10,661 bases of DNA from Gracilimonas sp035704785. Its GTDB lineage: Bacteria > Bacteroidota > Rhodothermia > Balneolales > Balneolaceae. A program made the translations under genes and the position numbers. Position 1 is the first letter of the stretch. Every line of letters starts with the position of its first letter. The notes beneath the pieces are model-generated. The model was given only the letters and a program-made list of their open reading frames with translations. It was not told the DNA's origin and did no database searches. The DNA is taken from the NCBI RefSeq assembly GCF_035704785.1, contig NZ_DASSWP010000212.1, positions 1 to 10,661 on the forward strand, read 5' to 3'. Positions 1 through 8,396 of the stretch are shown in pieces.

Positions 1-3000
1 CAACGGCAGGTTCACTTGGCGAACGTGCTTCAAACAGTTCAGTAATACGCGGCAGACCGGCGGTGATATCCTTCGATTTAGAAGCAACACGCGGGATCTT
101 GGCGATTACCTGACCGGCTTCCACTTTATCGCCGTCTTCTACCACAATATGGGTATCAACAGGAAGTGTACTTTCGCGGATTCGGTCTTTAGTTCCTTTG
201 ATCATGATGGTTGGTACCAGCGAGCGATCTTTGGAATCTGTAATTACTTTTTCACGGTGACCGGTTTGAGCATCGGTATCATCAGAAGAAGTAACTCCGT
301 CGATGATATCTTTGAATTCAACCTTACCGTCAATTTCAGAGAAGATCAGGGCATTGTATGGATCCCACTTACAGAGCACTGCTCCTTTTGGTACCATATC
401 GCCATCTTCAACCAACATCTCAGAACCATAAGGGATGTTGTAGGTGATCAATATTGTTCCTTCATCGTTCACGATCTTAACTTCACCGGCACGTGACAGA
501 ACAACGTTGTGGTCTTCTTCGCCATCGTTGTAAACCACAACGCGGACGTTTTCAAATTCTACTTTACCTTCAAACTTGGTCTTATGCTGAGATTCAGCCT
601 CTAAACGAGAAGCAGTACCACCAACGTGGAAGGTACGAAGCGTAAGCTGTGTACCCGGCTCTCCAATTGATTGAGCTGCGATAACACCTACCGCTTCACC
701 TTTCTCAACAAGAGTACCACGGGCAAGATCTCTTCCATAACACTTGGCACATACTCCGCGTGGAGTTTCACAAGTCAATACGGAACGGATCTCAACTTCA
801 TCAATGGAAGTTTCAGCGATCTTCTGCGCTACTGTTTCATCAATGATCTGATTTTCTTCGCAGATCTGATCATCCGAGATCGGATCATAAATAGCATGCA
901 ATGATACACGACCAAGAATACGATCTTCAAGACTTTCAATGATATCCTCATTGTCTTTCAGAGCCGTCATCTTAATACCTCGAAGGGTACCGCAATCTCT
1001 TTCGTTAATGATCACATCCTGTGACACATCAACTAAACGGCGAGTCAGGTAACCGGCATCGGCGGTTTTCAGAGCGGTATCGGCAAGTCCTTTACGCGCA
1101 CCGTGAGTAGAAATAAAGTACTCAAGAACCGTCAGTCCCTCTTTGAAAGAAGAAAGGATCGGGTTTTCAATAACTTCATTACCCTGCTGCATGGAGCTTT
1201 TCTGAGGCTTAGCCATCAGTCCACGCATACCACCCAACTGTCGGATCTGCTCTTTAGAACCACGGGCACCGGAATCGGCCATCATATAAACGGGATTGAA
1301 TCCGTTACGGTCGTTTTGAAGTGCTGTGAAAAGCGTTTCAGATACACGGTTAGTGGTACTTGTCCACTTATCAATTACCTGGTTATAACGTTCATTATCT
1401 GTAATAAAGCCCATCTCGTAACGGCCTTGCACATCCGTTACTTCGTCTTTGGCTTTATTGATCAATTCTCCTTTGGCATCAGGTATGATGATATCATCAA
1501 GGCTGAATGAAAGTCCACCAATAGTGGCTTCTTCATATCCTAACCTCTTCATATCATCAAGGAACTTGGCTGTTTTAGCCGTTCCTACTATGCCATGAAT
1601 TTCACCGATAAGATTTCTCAGTTCTTTTTTACCAAGGGTCTTATTGATGAATGGAATTTCCTTAGGGGTGATCTCATTGAATATCACTCGTCCGGTTGAA
1701 GTTTTTACAACTTCGTATTCTGCCTCCCCTTCCTCATTTATAACAGGAATTCGAACATTGATCTTGGCATGACTATCAATTTGTCCCTGATCGAAGGCGA
1801 TCAATACCTCTTCCGGAGAAGAGAATGTTTTGCCTTCGCCTTTACGTCCATCATCAGGCTTGGTGAGATAATACAGACCCAAAATCATATCCTGCGATGG
1901 AACCGCGATCGGGCCACCGTTGGCAGGAGCTAAAATGTTGTGAGAACCTAACATCAGCACGGATGCTTCAACAACAGCATCGTGGCTCAATGGAAGGTGA
2001 ACGGCCATCTGATCACCGTCAAAGTCAGCGTTAAACGCTGTACATGCGAGTGGGTGAAGCCGGATGGCTTTCTCTTCAATAAGTACCGGCTGGAATGCCT
2101 GAATACCTAACCTGTGCAATGTTGGGGCACGGTTAAGAAGTACGGGGTGGCCGTCAATTACATTTTCAAGCACTTCCCATACAACGGCATCACGTCGGTC
2201 AACTACTTTCTTGGCGCTCTTGACCGTTTTCACATATCCACGCTCTATCAAGCGACGAATAATGAAAGGTTTGTAGAGCTCAACCGCCATTTCTTTTGGA
2301 AGACCACATTCGTGCATTTTCAGCTCGGGGCCTACCACAATTACAGAACGGCCGGAATAGTCAACACGCTTACCAAGAAGGTTTTGACGGAAACGGCCAC
2401 TCTTACCTTTCAGCATATCTGAAAGTGATTTAAGCGGACGGTTGTTGTTTCGTACTGCGTTTGATTTTCTTGAGTTATCGTAGAGTGAATCAACCGCTTC
2501 CTGCAACATACGTTTCTCGTTACGGAGAATCACATCAGGAGCTTTGATATCGATCAATCGTTTCAGACGATTGTTACGGATGATCACACGTCGATAAAGA
2601 TCATTCAGATCCGAAGTCGCAAATCGGCCACCTTCCAAAGGTACCAATGGTCGCAATTCCGGTGGAATCACTGGAATTACACCCTGGACCATCCATTCAG
2701 GACGGTTTTCAGTGTGCTTGTTCGCGGCACGGAATGATTCAATTACCTGAAGGCGCTTAAGCTTTTTCTTCTTACGCATTTGTGAAGTTTCGTGCTTCAC
2801 TTCATAGCGCAACTGATAAGCTAATTCATCCAGGTCAAGGTCAGCAAGAAGTGCTTGTAACGCATCCGCTCCTTCTTTAACGATGAATTTATCATCATCA
2901 TCGTTGTCCAATTCCTGATTGTCTTCGGGCAGTTGTTCTAAAATGTCCCACTTCTCTTCTTCAGAAATCTGATCACCCTGAGCATAACCGAGGTCACGCG

Positions 3001-3442
3001 CAACACCAGGATTTATGATCACGAAAGTCTCGTAATACACAATCTTATCCAGGTTCTTGGAAGAAGTCCCAAGCAGGTAAGCGATCTTGTTTGGAAGTGA
3101 TTTGAAGTACCAAATGTGTACTACAGGAACGGTAAGGGTAATATGCCCCATTCGCTCACGGCGTACAGCTTTCCGGGTAACTTCCACACCGCAACGGTCG
3201 CAGATGATACCTTTATAGCGGATACGCTTGTATTTACCACAATGGCATTCGTAATCTTTAACCGGACCGAAGATCTTTTCACAGAAAAGACCGTCCATTT
3301 CCGGCTTAAAGGTTCTATAATTTATTGTTTCAGGCGTCAAGACCTCACCGTGAGAACGAGATAAAATCGTCTCTGCGGAAGCAAGGGATACCCCAATGCT
3401 ATCGAAGTCTTTGGTGACTGTTAATGTCTTAGTTACTGGCAA
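1..3442 (-). CDS. rpoC: RNA polymerase subunit beta' (RpoC), 3'-truncated by the window
   Basis: This is the beta' subunit of RNA polymerase, which carries the catalytic Mg2+ site and works in the cytoplasmic alpha2-beta-beta'-omega core. I translated about 1,147 codons without a break; the remaining C-terminal part lies outside the window. Seen directly: an N-terminal zinc ribbon (Cys66, 68, 81, 84), the catalytic NADFDGDQM at residues 471-479 (Asp474, 476, 478), a second zinc site (Cys817, 891, 898, 901), and the trigger loop QLTLRTFHVGG with His939. These sit 3 residues above the E. coli zinc-2 and trigger-loop numbers. The trigger-loop Met of E. coli (M932) is Leu here. The start is TTG at 3440-3442: an in-frame TAA lies just upstream, the next ATG is codon 49 and would remove conserved sequence, and GGAGG sits 7 nt upstream. 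The gene follows rpoB after 30 nt, so the two are co-transcribed. Identification is essentially certain. Confidence 0.98.
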   Translation of the reverse strand, partial: MPVTKTLTVTKDFDSIGVSLASAETILSRSHGEVLTPETINYRTFKPEMDGLFCEKIFGPVKDYECHCGKYKRIRYKGIICDRCGVEVTRKAVRRERMGHITLTVPVVHIWYFKSLPNKIAYLLGTSSKNLDKIVYYETFVIINPGVARDLGYAQGDQISEEEKWDILEQLPEDNQELDNDDDDKFIVKEGADALQALLADLDLDELAYQLRYEVKHETSQMRKKKKLKRLQVIESFRAANKHTENRPEWMVQGVIPVIPPELRPLVPLEGGRFATSDLNDLYRRVIIRNNRLKRLIDIKAPDVILRNEKRMLQEAVDSLYDNSRKSNAVRNNNRPLKSLSDMLKGKSGRFRQNLLGKRVDYSGRSVIVVGPELKMHECGLPKEMAVELYKPFIIRRLIERGYVKTVKSAKKVVDRRDAVVWEVLENVIDGHPVLLNRAPTLHRLGIQAFQPVLIEEKAIRLHPLACTAFNADFDGDQMAVHLPLSHDAVVEASVLMLGSHNILAPANGGPIAVPSQDMILGLYYLTKPDDGRKGEGKTFSSPEEVLIAFDQGQIDSHAKINVRIPVINEEGEAEYEVVKTSTGRVIFNEITPKEIPFINKTLGKKELRNLIGEIHGIVGTAKTAKFLDDMKRLGYEEATIGGLSFSLDDIIIPDAKGELINKAKDEVTDVQGRYEMGFITDNERYNQVIDKWTSTTNRVSETLFTALQNDRNGFNPVYMMADSGARGSKEQIRQLGGMRGLMAKPQKSSMQQGNEVIENPILSSFKEGLTVLEYFISTHGARKGLADTALKTADAGYLTRRLVDVSQDVIINERDCGTLRGIKMTALKDNEDIIESLEDRILGRVSLHAIYDPISDDQICEENQIIDETVAQKIAETSIDEVEIRSVLTCETPRGVCAKCYGRDLARGTLVEKGEAVGVIAAQSIGEPGTQLTLRTFHVGGTASRLEAESQHKTKFEGKVEFENVRVVVYNDGEEDHNVVLSRAGEVKIVNDEGTILITYNIPYGSEMLVEDGDMVPKGAVLCKWDPYNALIFSEIDGKVEFKDIIDGVTSSDDTDAQTGHREKVITDSKDRSLVPTIMIKGTKDRIRESTLPVDTHIVVEDGDKVEAGQVIAKIPRVASKSKDITAGLPRITELFEARSPSEPAV

Positions 3443-3449
3443 GGATGTT

Positions 3450-3454
3450 CCTCC
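3450..3454 (-). promoter_or_regulatory. Strong Shine-Dalgarno site fixing the TTG start of rpoC
   Basis: On the minus strand GGAGG stands 7 nt before TTG at 3442. With an in-frame TAA just upstream and no ATG until codon 49, this site decides the rpoC start. It lies in the 30-nt gap after the rpoB stop codon. Confidence 0.85.
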
Positions 3455-3472
3455 AAATTATTAACAGTGAAA

Positions 3473-6400
3473 TTATTCAATGTGCATTTCAAGGCCGAGA
3501 CCCATAAGCTCTCGTAGTAATACCTTGAATGATTCAGGCACGTCTCCATCGGGCAGGTTCTCACCTTTAACGATGGCCTCATACACTTTAGAGCGCCCTT
3601 TTACGTCATCACTTTTTACAGTGAGCATTTCTTTCAGGATGCTGGAAGCACCATAAGCATACAGTGCCCAAACCTCCATCTCTCCAAGACGCTGACCACC
3701 AAACTGAGCTTTACCGCCCAATGGCTGCTGCGTAATGAGTGAGTATGGTCCAATAGAGCGAGCATGCATTTTGTCCTGAATCAAGTGATTCAGTTTCAAC
3801 ATGTAGATGTAACCTACCGTTGTTTTCTGTGCAAATGGCTCACCTGTGCGACCGTCATAAAGATTTACACGACCGTCTTCAGGTAACCCGGCTTCTCTTA
3901 ATTTTTCTCTTACTTCATCCATGGAAGCACCGTCGAAAATAGGGGATGCAAAAGTAACGCCCATTTTCTTAGCTGCCCATCCGAGGATGGTTTCGTAAAT
4001 CTGTCCAAGGTTCATACGAGAAGGTACACCCAACGGGTTAAGACAAATGTCTACCGGGGTGCCATCTTCCATGAACGGCATGTCTTCGGCTGGTACGATC
4101 TTAGCAACCACACCTTTATTACCGTGACGGCCGGCCATCTTATCACCCACTTTCAGCTTACGTTTTTTCGCAACATAAACTTTAGCTTTCTGGATGATGC
4201 CGGGCGGAAGTTCATCTCCAACCTGGATGGCAAATTTACGACGTTTGGCTTCGGTATCGATTTCACGACGAAGCTCACGGTAATTGGCAAACAACTTCTT
4301 CACCATCTTCACAAGCTCACCATCGGTGGCCCAGTCAATGTTTTCGTTGATGTTTACCGGGTCAATTTCTTCAAATACTGATTTCTTGTATTTCTCGCCT
4401 TTAGGGATCAGCTCTACGTTGCTGTAGTTCAGAACACCGGGAGAAGTTTTATCGCGAAGCAGAGAATACATTTTGTCTGCCCATTGCTGATTCAATTCAG
4501 CAACTTTTTGTGCATGACGTTCTTCTTCCTGCTCAACGCGTTTTTTCTCCTCTTTACGGGAAATAAGCTCATCACGCTTACGGCTGAAAAGCTTGGTATC
4601 AATTACCGTTCCTTCAACACTTGGCGGTACTTTCAATGATGCATCTTTCACATCACCGGCTTTATCACCAAAGATCGCACGGAGTAATTTCTCTTCCGGA
4701 GTAGGATCTGTTTCTCCTTTCGGAGTGATCTTACCAACCAGGATATCACCATGCTGGATCTTGGCACCTATTCGGATAATTCCACGCTCGTCAAGGTCAG
4801 AAGTTGCTTCCTCACTTACATTGGGAATTTCACGAGTCAATTCTTCTTCGCCACGTTTTGTATCTCGAACTTGTTGCTCGAATTCCGTTACGTGAATGGA
4901 AGTGTAAATATCTTCCTGAACAATACGCTCACTTACTACGATCGCATCCTCAAAGTTGTAACCGCGCCATGGCATAAATGCTACAAGCAGGTTACGGCCA
5001 AGAGCGAGCTCACCTTTATCGGTAGAGCAACCGTCAGCAAGAGCTTGTCCCGCTTTAACCTTGTCACCGATCTTAACTACAGGACGCTGGTTAATGGTTG
5101 TGTCCTGGTTAGTTCGAACAAATTTTGTAAGATTGTACGATTTAACCCCGCCGTCGAAATAGCAGTTTTGCTCATCTTCGGTACGGTTGTACTTAACTCT
5201 TATCTCATTTGCACTTACATATACAACTTCACCATCGGAGTCCGCAGTTATGATAGCTCTTGAATCACGTGCTGCTCTTTGCTCAAGCCCGGTACCTACA
5301 ACAGGTGCTTCCGGTCTTAAAAGCGGAACAGCCTGACGCTGCATGTTCGAGCCCATCAAGGCACGGTTAGCATCATCATGTTCAATAAATGGAATTAATG
5401 CTGCGGCCAGAGATGTGATCTGGTTTGTCGCAACATCCATATATTCAATTTCTTCCGGCTTCACACGCAGATAGTTACCTTCACGTGTTCTTGAGAAGAT
5501 AGCTTCCGTCTGGAACATGCCCTTATCATCGATCTCGGCATTCGCCTGAGCAATAACGGTCTCATCTTCCTGTTCAGCCGCTAAGTATTCAACATCTTTT
5601 GAAACCTTACCGTCTTTCACTTTTCGGTAAGGTGTTTCAATGAATCCAAAGTCATTTACTTTTGCGTGCACACACAAGGAGGAGATCAAACCAATGTTTG
5701 GGCCCTCAGGTGTTTCAATCGGACAAAGTCGGCCATAGTGAGTATAGTGAACATCACGAACCTCAAATCCGGCTCGTTCACGTGTCAAACCACCAGGACC
5801 TAAAGCAGACATACGTCGCTTGTGAGTCAACTCAGCAATTGGATTCGTTTGATCCATAAACTGAGAAAGCTGATTGGTACCAAAGAAAGTGTTGATCACA
5901 CTTGAGATGGTACGGGCATTCACAAGATCTTGAGGTGTAAGCTGCTCAGCATCACGAGAGTTCATTCTCTCACGAATAGTTCGTGCCATTCGGGCTAAAC
6001 CAATCGCAAATTGCTGTCCCAGCTGTTCGCCTACAGTACGTACACGTCGGTTACTCAAGTGATCAATATCATCAACCTGAGATTTCATGTTCTTCAATCG
6101 GATCACTTCCTTAACAATAGCTACAATATCTTCTTTAGTCAGATATTGAAGTGTATTCTCCTGATCCATCTTCAGTCGCTTGTTCAGTCGGTATCTTCCA
6201 ACTTCACCAAGATCATATTTCTTGTCACTGAAGAACAATCGTTCTAATATAGAGCGTGCAGTTTCAGGATCCGGCATTTCACCCGATCTGATCTGCTGAT
6301 AAATTTCTCCAAGAGCAGAAGACTCATCATAAGTAGGATCTTTACGAAGAGTATTCATTATAACAGATCTCTCAGATTCCTCTGCGCTGATCTTCTGAAC

Positions 6401-7300
6401 CAGAACTTTTTCTACTTCAGCGTCTTTGAGTGATCCGAAATCATCTTCCGTTAATTCATGATCCCTTTCAAAAATGATCTGTCGATTCAGAGCTTCGGTT
6501 ACTTCACCCGTCTCATCATCCACAACTTCTTCCATGCTTTCTACAACAATATTTTCAGCAAGCCTTTTGCCTACTAATTTTTTATTGTAATCAGCTTTTT
6601 TACCAAACTTAATTTCTTCAGAGATCTCAAAAAGACTAAGTAATTCAATATCTGAGGAGAATCCAAGTGCTCTTAAAAGAGTAGTGGCCGGAACTTTCTT
6701 CTTACGGTCGATATAGGCCCAAAGTACGTCACGAATATCTGTGGTAAACTCGATCCATGATCCCTTGAATGGAATAACTCTGGCAGAATATAATTGAGTG
6801 CCGTTTGGATGGACATTTTGTCCAAAGAAAACACCGGGTGAGCGGTGAAGCTGACTTACAATAACTCGCTCAGCTCCGTTTACAATAAACGTTCCTCGGT
6901 TTGTCATCCAGGGCAGGTCTCCCAAAAATACTTCCTGCTCAATGGTTTCACTGGCTTCATCGCTATCATCAACAGATGATAGTCTCAATTTTGCTTTAAG
7001 TGGAACCGAATAAGTTAATCCGCGATCCTGACATTCTGCTTCAGTGTATCTTGGTACATCCACATTGAAATACAGAAATTCGAGGATGTGTGTCTCCCTG
7101 GTATCCTGTATAGGAAAGTTTTCATTAAATATTCGTTGCAGACCTTGATTTTGTCTCTCATTAGGAGCAATATCAAGTTGTACAAAGTTTTCAAATGACT
7201 CTAATTGGATATCCAGAAAATCCGGGTAATCCAGTACATGTTTGGTTTTACCAAACGATAAGCGTTCCGTGTTCGGAATAGTTTGCATCTTCTTGCTCAA
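3473..7300 (-). CDS. rpoB: RNA polymerase subunit beta (RpoB)
   Basis: This is the beta subunit of RNA polymerase, which forms one pincer of the clamp, binds incoming NTP and nascent RNA, and contains the rifampicin pocket. It has 1275 residues and looks complete (E. coli has 1342). Seen directly: the NGAER region from Asn141; the rifampicin cluster with Asp483, His493, Arg496, Ser498 and Leu500, all wild-type (E. coli D516, H526, R529, S531, L533); the ETPEGPNIGL segment; NFEDAI with Glu784 and Asp785; a charged, probably coiled-coil stretch at about 908-945; and KMAGRHGNKG with Lys1054, His1059 and Lys1062. The protein ends GLEMHIE, then TAA. The start is TTG at 7298-7300, because GAGG lies 6 nt upstream and an in-frame TAA bars longer starts. 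ATG at 7286-7288 (codon 5) is the alternative, but its spacing to the SD is poor. It follows rplL after 133 nt and precedes rpoC by 30 nt. Confidence 0.99.
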   Translation of the reverse strand: MSKKMQTIPNTERLSFGKTKHVLDYPDFLDIQLESFENFVQLDIAPNERQNQGLQRIFNENFPIQDTRETHILEFLYFNVDVPRYTEAECQDRGLTYSVPLKAKLRLSSVDDSDEASETIEQEVFLGDLPWMTNRGTFIVNGAERVIVSQLHRSPGVFFGQNVHPNGTQLYSARVIPFKGSWIEFTTDIRDVLWAYIDRKKKVPATTLLRALGFSSDIELLSLFEISEEIKFGKKADYNKKLVGKRLAENIVVESMEEVVDDETGEVTEALNRQIIFERDHELTEDDFGSLKDAEVEKVLVQKISAEESERSVIMNTLRKDPTYDESSALGEIYQQIRSGEMPDPETARSILERLFFSDKKYDLGEVGRYRLNKRLKMDQENTLQYLTKEDIVAIVKEVIRLKNMKSQVDDIDHLSNRRVRTVGEQLGQQFAIGLARMARTIRERMNSRDAEQLTPQDLVNARTISSVINTFFGTNQLSQFMDQTNPIAELTHKRRMSALGPGGLTRERAGFEVRDVHYTHYGRLCPIETPEGPNIGLISSLCVHAKVNDFGFIETPYRKVKDGKVSKDVEYLAAEQEDETVIAQANAEIDDKGMFQTEAIFSRTREGNYLRVKPEEIEYMDVATNQITSLAAALIPFIEHDDANRALMGSNMQRQAVPLLRPEAPVVGTGLEQRAARDSRAIITADSDGEVVYVSANEIRVKYNRTEDEQNCYFDGGVKSYNLTKFVRTNQDTTINQRPVVKIGDKVKAGQALADGCSTDKGELALGRNLLVAFMPWRGYNFEDAIVVSERIVQEDIYTSIHVTEFEQQVRDTKRGEEELTREIPNVSEEATSDLDERGIIRIGAKIQHGDILVGKITPKGETDPTPEEKLLRAIFGDKAGDVKDASLKVPPSVEGTVIDTKLFSRKRDELISRKEEKKRVEQEEERHAQKVAELNQQWADKMYSLLRDKTSPGVLNYSNVELIPKGEKYKKSVFEEIDPVNINENIDWATDGELVKMVKKLFANYRELRREIDTEAKRRKFAIQVGDELPPGIIQKAKVYVAKKRKLKVGDKMAGRHGNKGVVAKIVPAEDMPFMEDGTPVDICLNPLGVPSRMNLGQIYETILGWAAKKMGVTFASPIFDGASMDEVREKLREAGLPEDGRVNLYDGRTGEPFAQKTTVGYIYMLKLNHLIQDKMHARSIGPYSLITQQPLGGKAQFGGQRLGEMEVWALYAYGASSILKEMLTVKSDDVKGRSKVYEAIVKGENLPDGDVPESFKVLLRELMGLGLEMHIE

Positions 7301-7306
7301 AAGGAA

Positions 7307-7315
7307 CCTCTCCTC
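7307..7315 (-). promoter_or_regulatory. Purine-rich ribosome-binding site of rpoB
   Basis: On the minus strand GAGGAGAGG offers two overlapping SD matches. The proximal GAGG (7307-7310) is 6 nt from TTG at 7300, and GGAG (7311-7314) is 10 nt away. From either site the in-frame ATG at 7288 would be 18 nt or more distant. The site therefore favours the TTG start. Confidence 0.75.
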
Positions 7316-7342
7316 TTAGATTGAAGGTAAATAATACGGGTA

Positions 7343-7363
7343 AACCCCAAGGCAATTGGGGTT
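7343..7363 (-). terminator. Short stem-loop between rplL and rpoB, possible weak attenuator
   Basis: In minus-strand RNA, AACCCCAA pairs with UUGGGGUU as a perfect 8-bp stem with loop UUGCC. Only three U residues follow the last G of the stem before UACCCG, so it lacks the U-tract of a full intrinsic terminator. A competing GGG-UUUA-CCC pairing at its 3' side is possible. In E. coli an attenuator between rplL and rpoB lowers rpoBC transcription relative to the ribosomal protein genes. Equivalent action here is inference from position and structure. Confidence 0.4.
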
Positions 7364-7375
7364 AAATTATATAGA

Positions 7376-7417
7376 CGCCAATAGCCAATACCGTTTTCAC
7401 GGCATTGGCTACCAACG
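7376..7417 (-). promoter_or_regulatory. Long 18-bp RNA stem-loop between rplL and rpoB, candidate RNase III processing site
   Basis: In minus-strand RNA the arm at 7417-7400 (CGUUGGUAGCCAAUGCCG) pairs without interruption with the arm at 7393-7376 (CGGUAUUGGCUAUUGGCG) across the six-base loop UGAAAA. Five of the 18 pairs are G-U. In RNA of the opposite strand those would be A-C mismatches, so the fold belongs to the operon transcript. The 3' arm contains a perfect tandem heptamer (gccaata at 7377-7383 and 7384-7390 on the plus strand), so a register-shifted pairing is also possible. E. coli has an RNase III site in the same gap. Processing here is inferred; the structure itself is read from the sequence. 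Confidence 0.6.
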
Positions 7418-7433
7418 AATTTGTAAGTATAAG

Positions 7434-7814
7434 TTACTTAAGCTCTACTTCGGCGCCAGCTTCTTCAAGCTTGCCTTTAATCTGCTCAGCTTCATCTTTC
7501 GACACAGCTTCTTTCACAGTTCCAGGAGCTCCGTCAACCAATTCTTTGGCTTCTTTCAGCCCAAGACCGGTGATTCCGCGTACTTCTTTGATAACCGCGA
7601 TTTTCTTCGCACCAGCACTTTTCAGAACTACGTCAAACTCAGTTTGCTCTTCACCACCACCCGCAGCGTCTCCGCCACCGGCAGGTCCAGCTACTGCAAC
7701 AGCAGCTTGAGCAGGTTTGATATCGTATTCTTCTTCAAGAACTTTGGCAAGTTCGTTTGCTTCTTTAATTGTCAGGTTGACAAGCTGTTCAGCTAAATCT
7801 TTAACGTCAGCCAT
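7434..7814 (-). CDS. rplL: Large ribosomal subunit protein bL12 (L7/L12)
   Basis: This is the stalk protein that recruits and stimulates translational GTPases (EF-Tu, EF-G) on the 50S subunit; dimers bind the C-terminal helix of L10. At 126 residues it is close to the usual 120-128. Seen directly: an N-terminal helical dimerisation domain (about 1-33), a flexible Ala/Gly-rich hinge (about 36-54), and a C-terminal domain (about 58-126) with the typical KSAGAKKIAVIKEVR and GLGLKEAKELVDGAP segments. The ATG at 7812-7814 has GGAG (7822-7825) 7 nt upstream. It follows rplJ after 51 nt, the usual pairing of the two stalk genes. The 133-nt gap downstream holds two stem-loops that may set rpoBC expression relative to the ribosomal proteins. 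Confidence 0.99.
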   Translation of the reverse strand: MADVKDLAEQLVNLTIKEANELAKVLEEEYDIKPAQAAVAVAGPAGGGDAAGGGEEQTEFDVVLKSAGAKKIAVIKEVRGITGLGLKEAKELVDGAPGTVKEAVSKDEAEQIKGKLEEAGAEVELK

Positions 7815-7865
7815 TTTTATTCTCCAGTTGTTTTGATATAAAAAATTCTAGTTGTGTAATAAGGG

Positions 7866-8387
7866 TTATTCTTCGCCTTTTTCAGCGATGGTTTTAACGG
7901 CACCAACAAGGTTAGATCCTTGTGAGTTAAGTGCTCCAACTACATTTGATAGCGGGGCCATTAACAGACCAAGGATATCGCCAATAATTTCGTTCTTAGA
8001 CTTCATAGCTGCCAGAACGTCCAGTTTATCTGCTCCGTAGAAGTCTCCGTCTACGATCGCAGCTTTAAACTGTGGCTTATTTTTATCCTTGATAAAATCT
8101 TTCAATACCTTGGCAGGTGCAGATAATTCTTCTTCTACAAAAGCAAAAGCGTTCTGCTCCACAAGAGATGGGATGACATCATCATATCCACCAACCTTTT
8201 CCATTGCGAGCTTCACGAGCTTGTTCTTATATACTTTGAAGCGAATATCTCCCTTACGAAATGCACCACGCAGTTCATTAACTTCAGGTACCGACATACC
8301 GGAATAATTAGTGATATAAAGAGCACTAGAGCTTTCCAGCTTTTCGGTAATTTCGTCTAAAACTGCTTGCTTTTCTGCAGTAGGCAT
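7866..8387 (-). CDS. rplJ: Large ribosomal subunit protein uL10
   Basis: L10 anchors the L7/L12 stalk to 23S rRNA next to L11. At 173 residues it is of usual bacterial length. The N-terminal part (about 1-110) carries the family sequence, including YITNYSGMSVPEVNELR and FKVYKNKL near residues 24-57. The C-terminal helix (about 135-173), which binds L12 dimers in the family, is present. The ATG at 8385-8387 has AGGAGG (8397-8402) 9 nt upstream. The gap from rplA is only 16 nt, and the rplA stop (TAA followed directly by TAG) runs into the SD, so translation is probably coupled to rplA. In many bacteria a long L10-L12-binding leader precedes rplJ; there is no intergenic room for one here. Confidence 0.99.
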   Translation of the reverse strand: MPTAEKQAVLDEITEKLESSSALYITNYSGMSVPEVNELRGAFRKGDIRFKVYKNKLVKLAMEKVGGYDDVIPSLVEQNAFAFVEEELSAPAKVLKDFIKDKNKPQFKAAIVDGDFYGADKLDVLAAMKSKNEIIGDILGLLMAPLSNVVGALNSQGSNLVGAVKTIAEKGEE

Positions 8388-8396
8388 AATTTAATT

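Noticed and set aside
2887..2900. Short GAT repeat in rpoC encoding four Asp residues
   Set aside because: Four in-frame codons in an acidic linker are too few to be a meaningful microsatellite or regulatory repeat.
4751..5263. 170-codon plus-strand open frame antisense to rpoB
   Set aside because: It lies wholly inside a highly conserved gene in another frame, has no ribosome-binding site that I can see and no recognisable domain. Other plus-strand frames inside rpoC, rpoB and the ribosomal protein genes were dropped for the same reason.
7286..7288. ATG at codon 5 as the rpoB start
   Set aside because: It is 18 nt or more from the SD, whereas the TTG at 7298-7300 is 6 nt away. It is kept only as an alternative.
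7356..7796. 146-codon plus-strand open frame antisense to rplL
   Set aside because: It is a shadow of the rplL coding sequence and would also cross the stem-loops of the rplL-rpoB gap.
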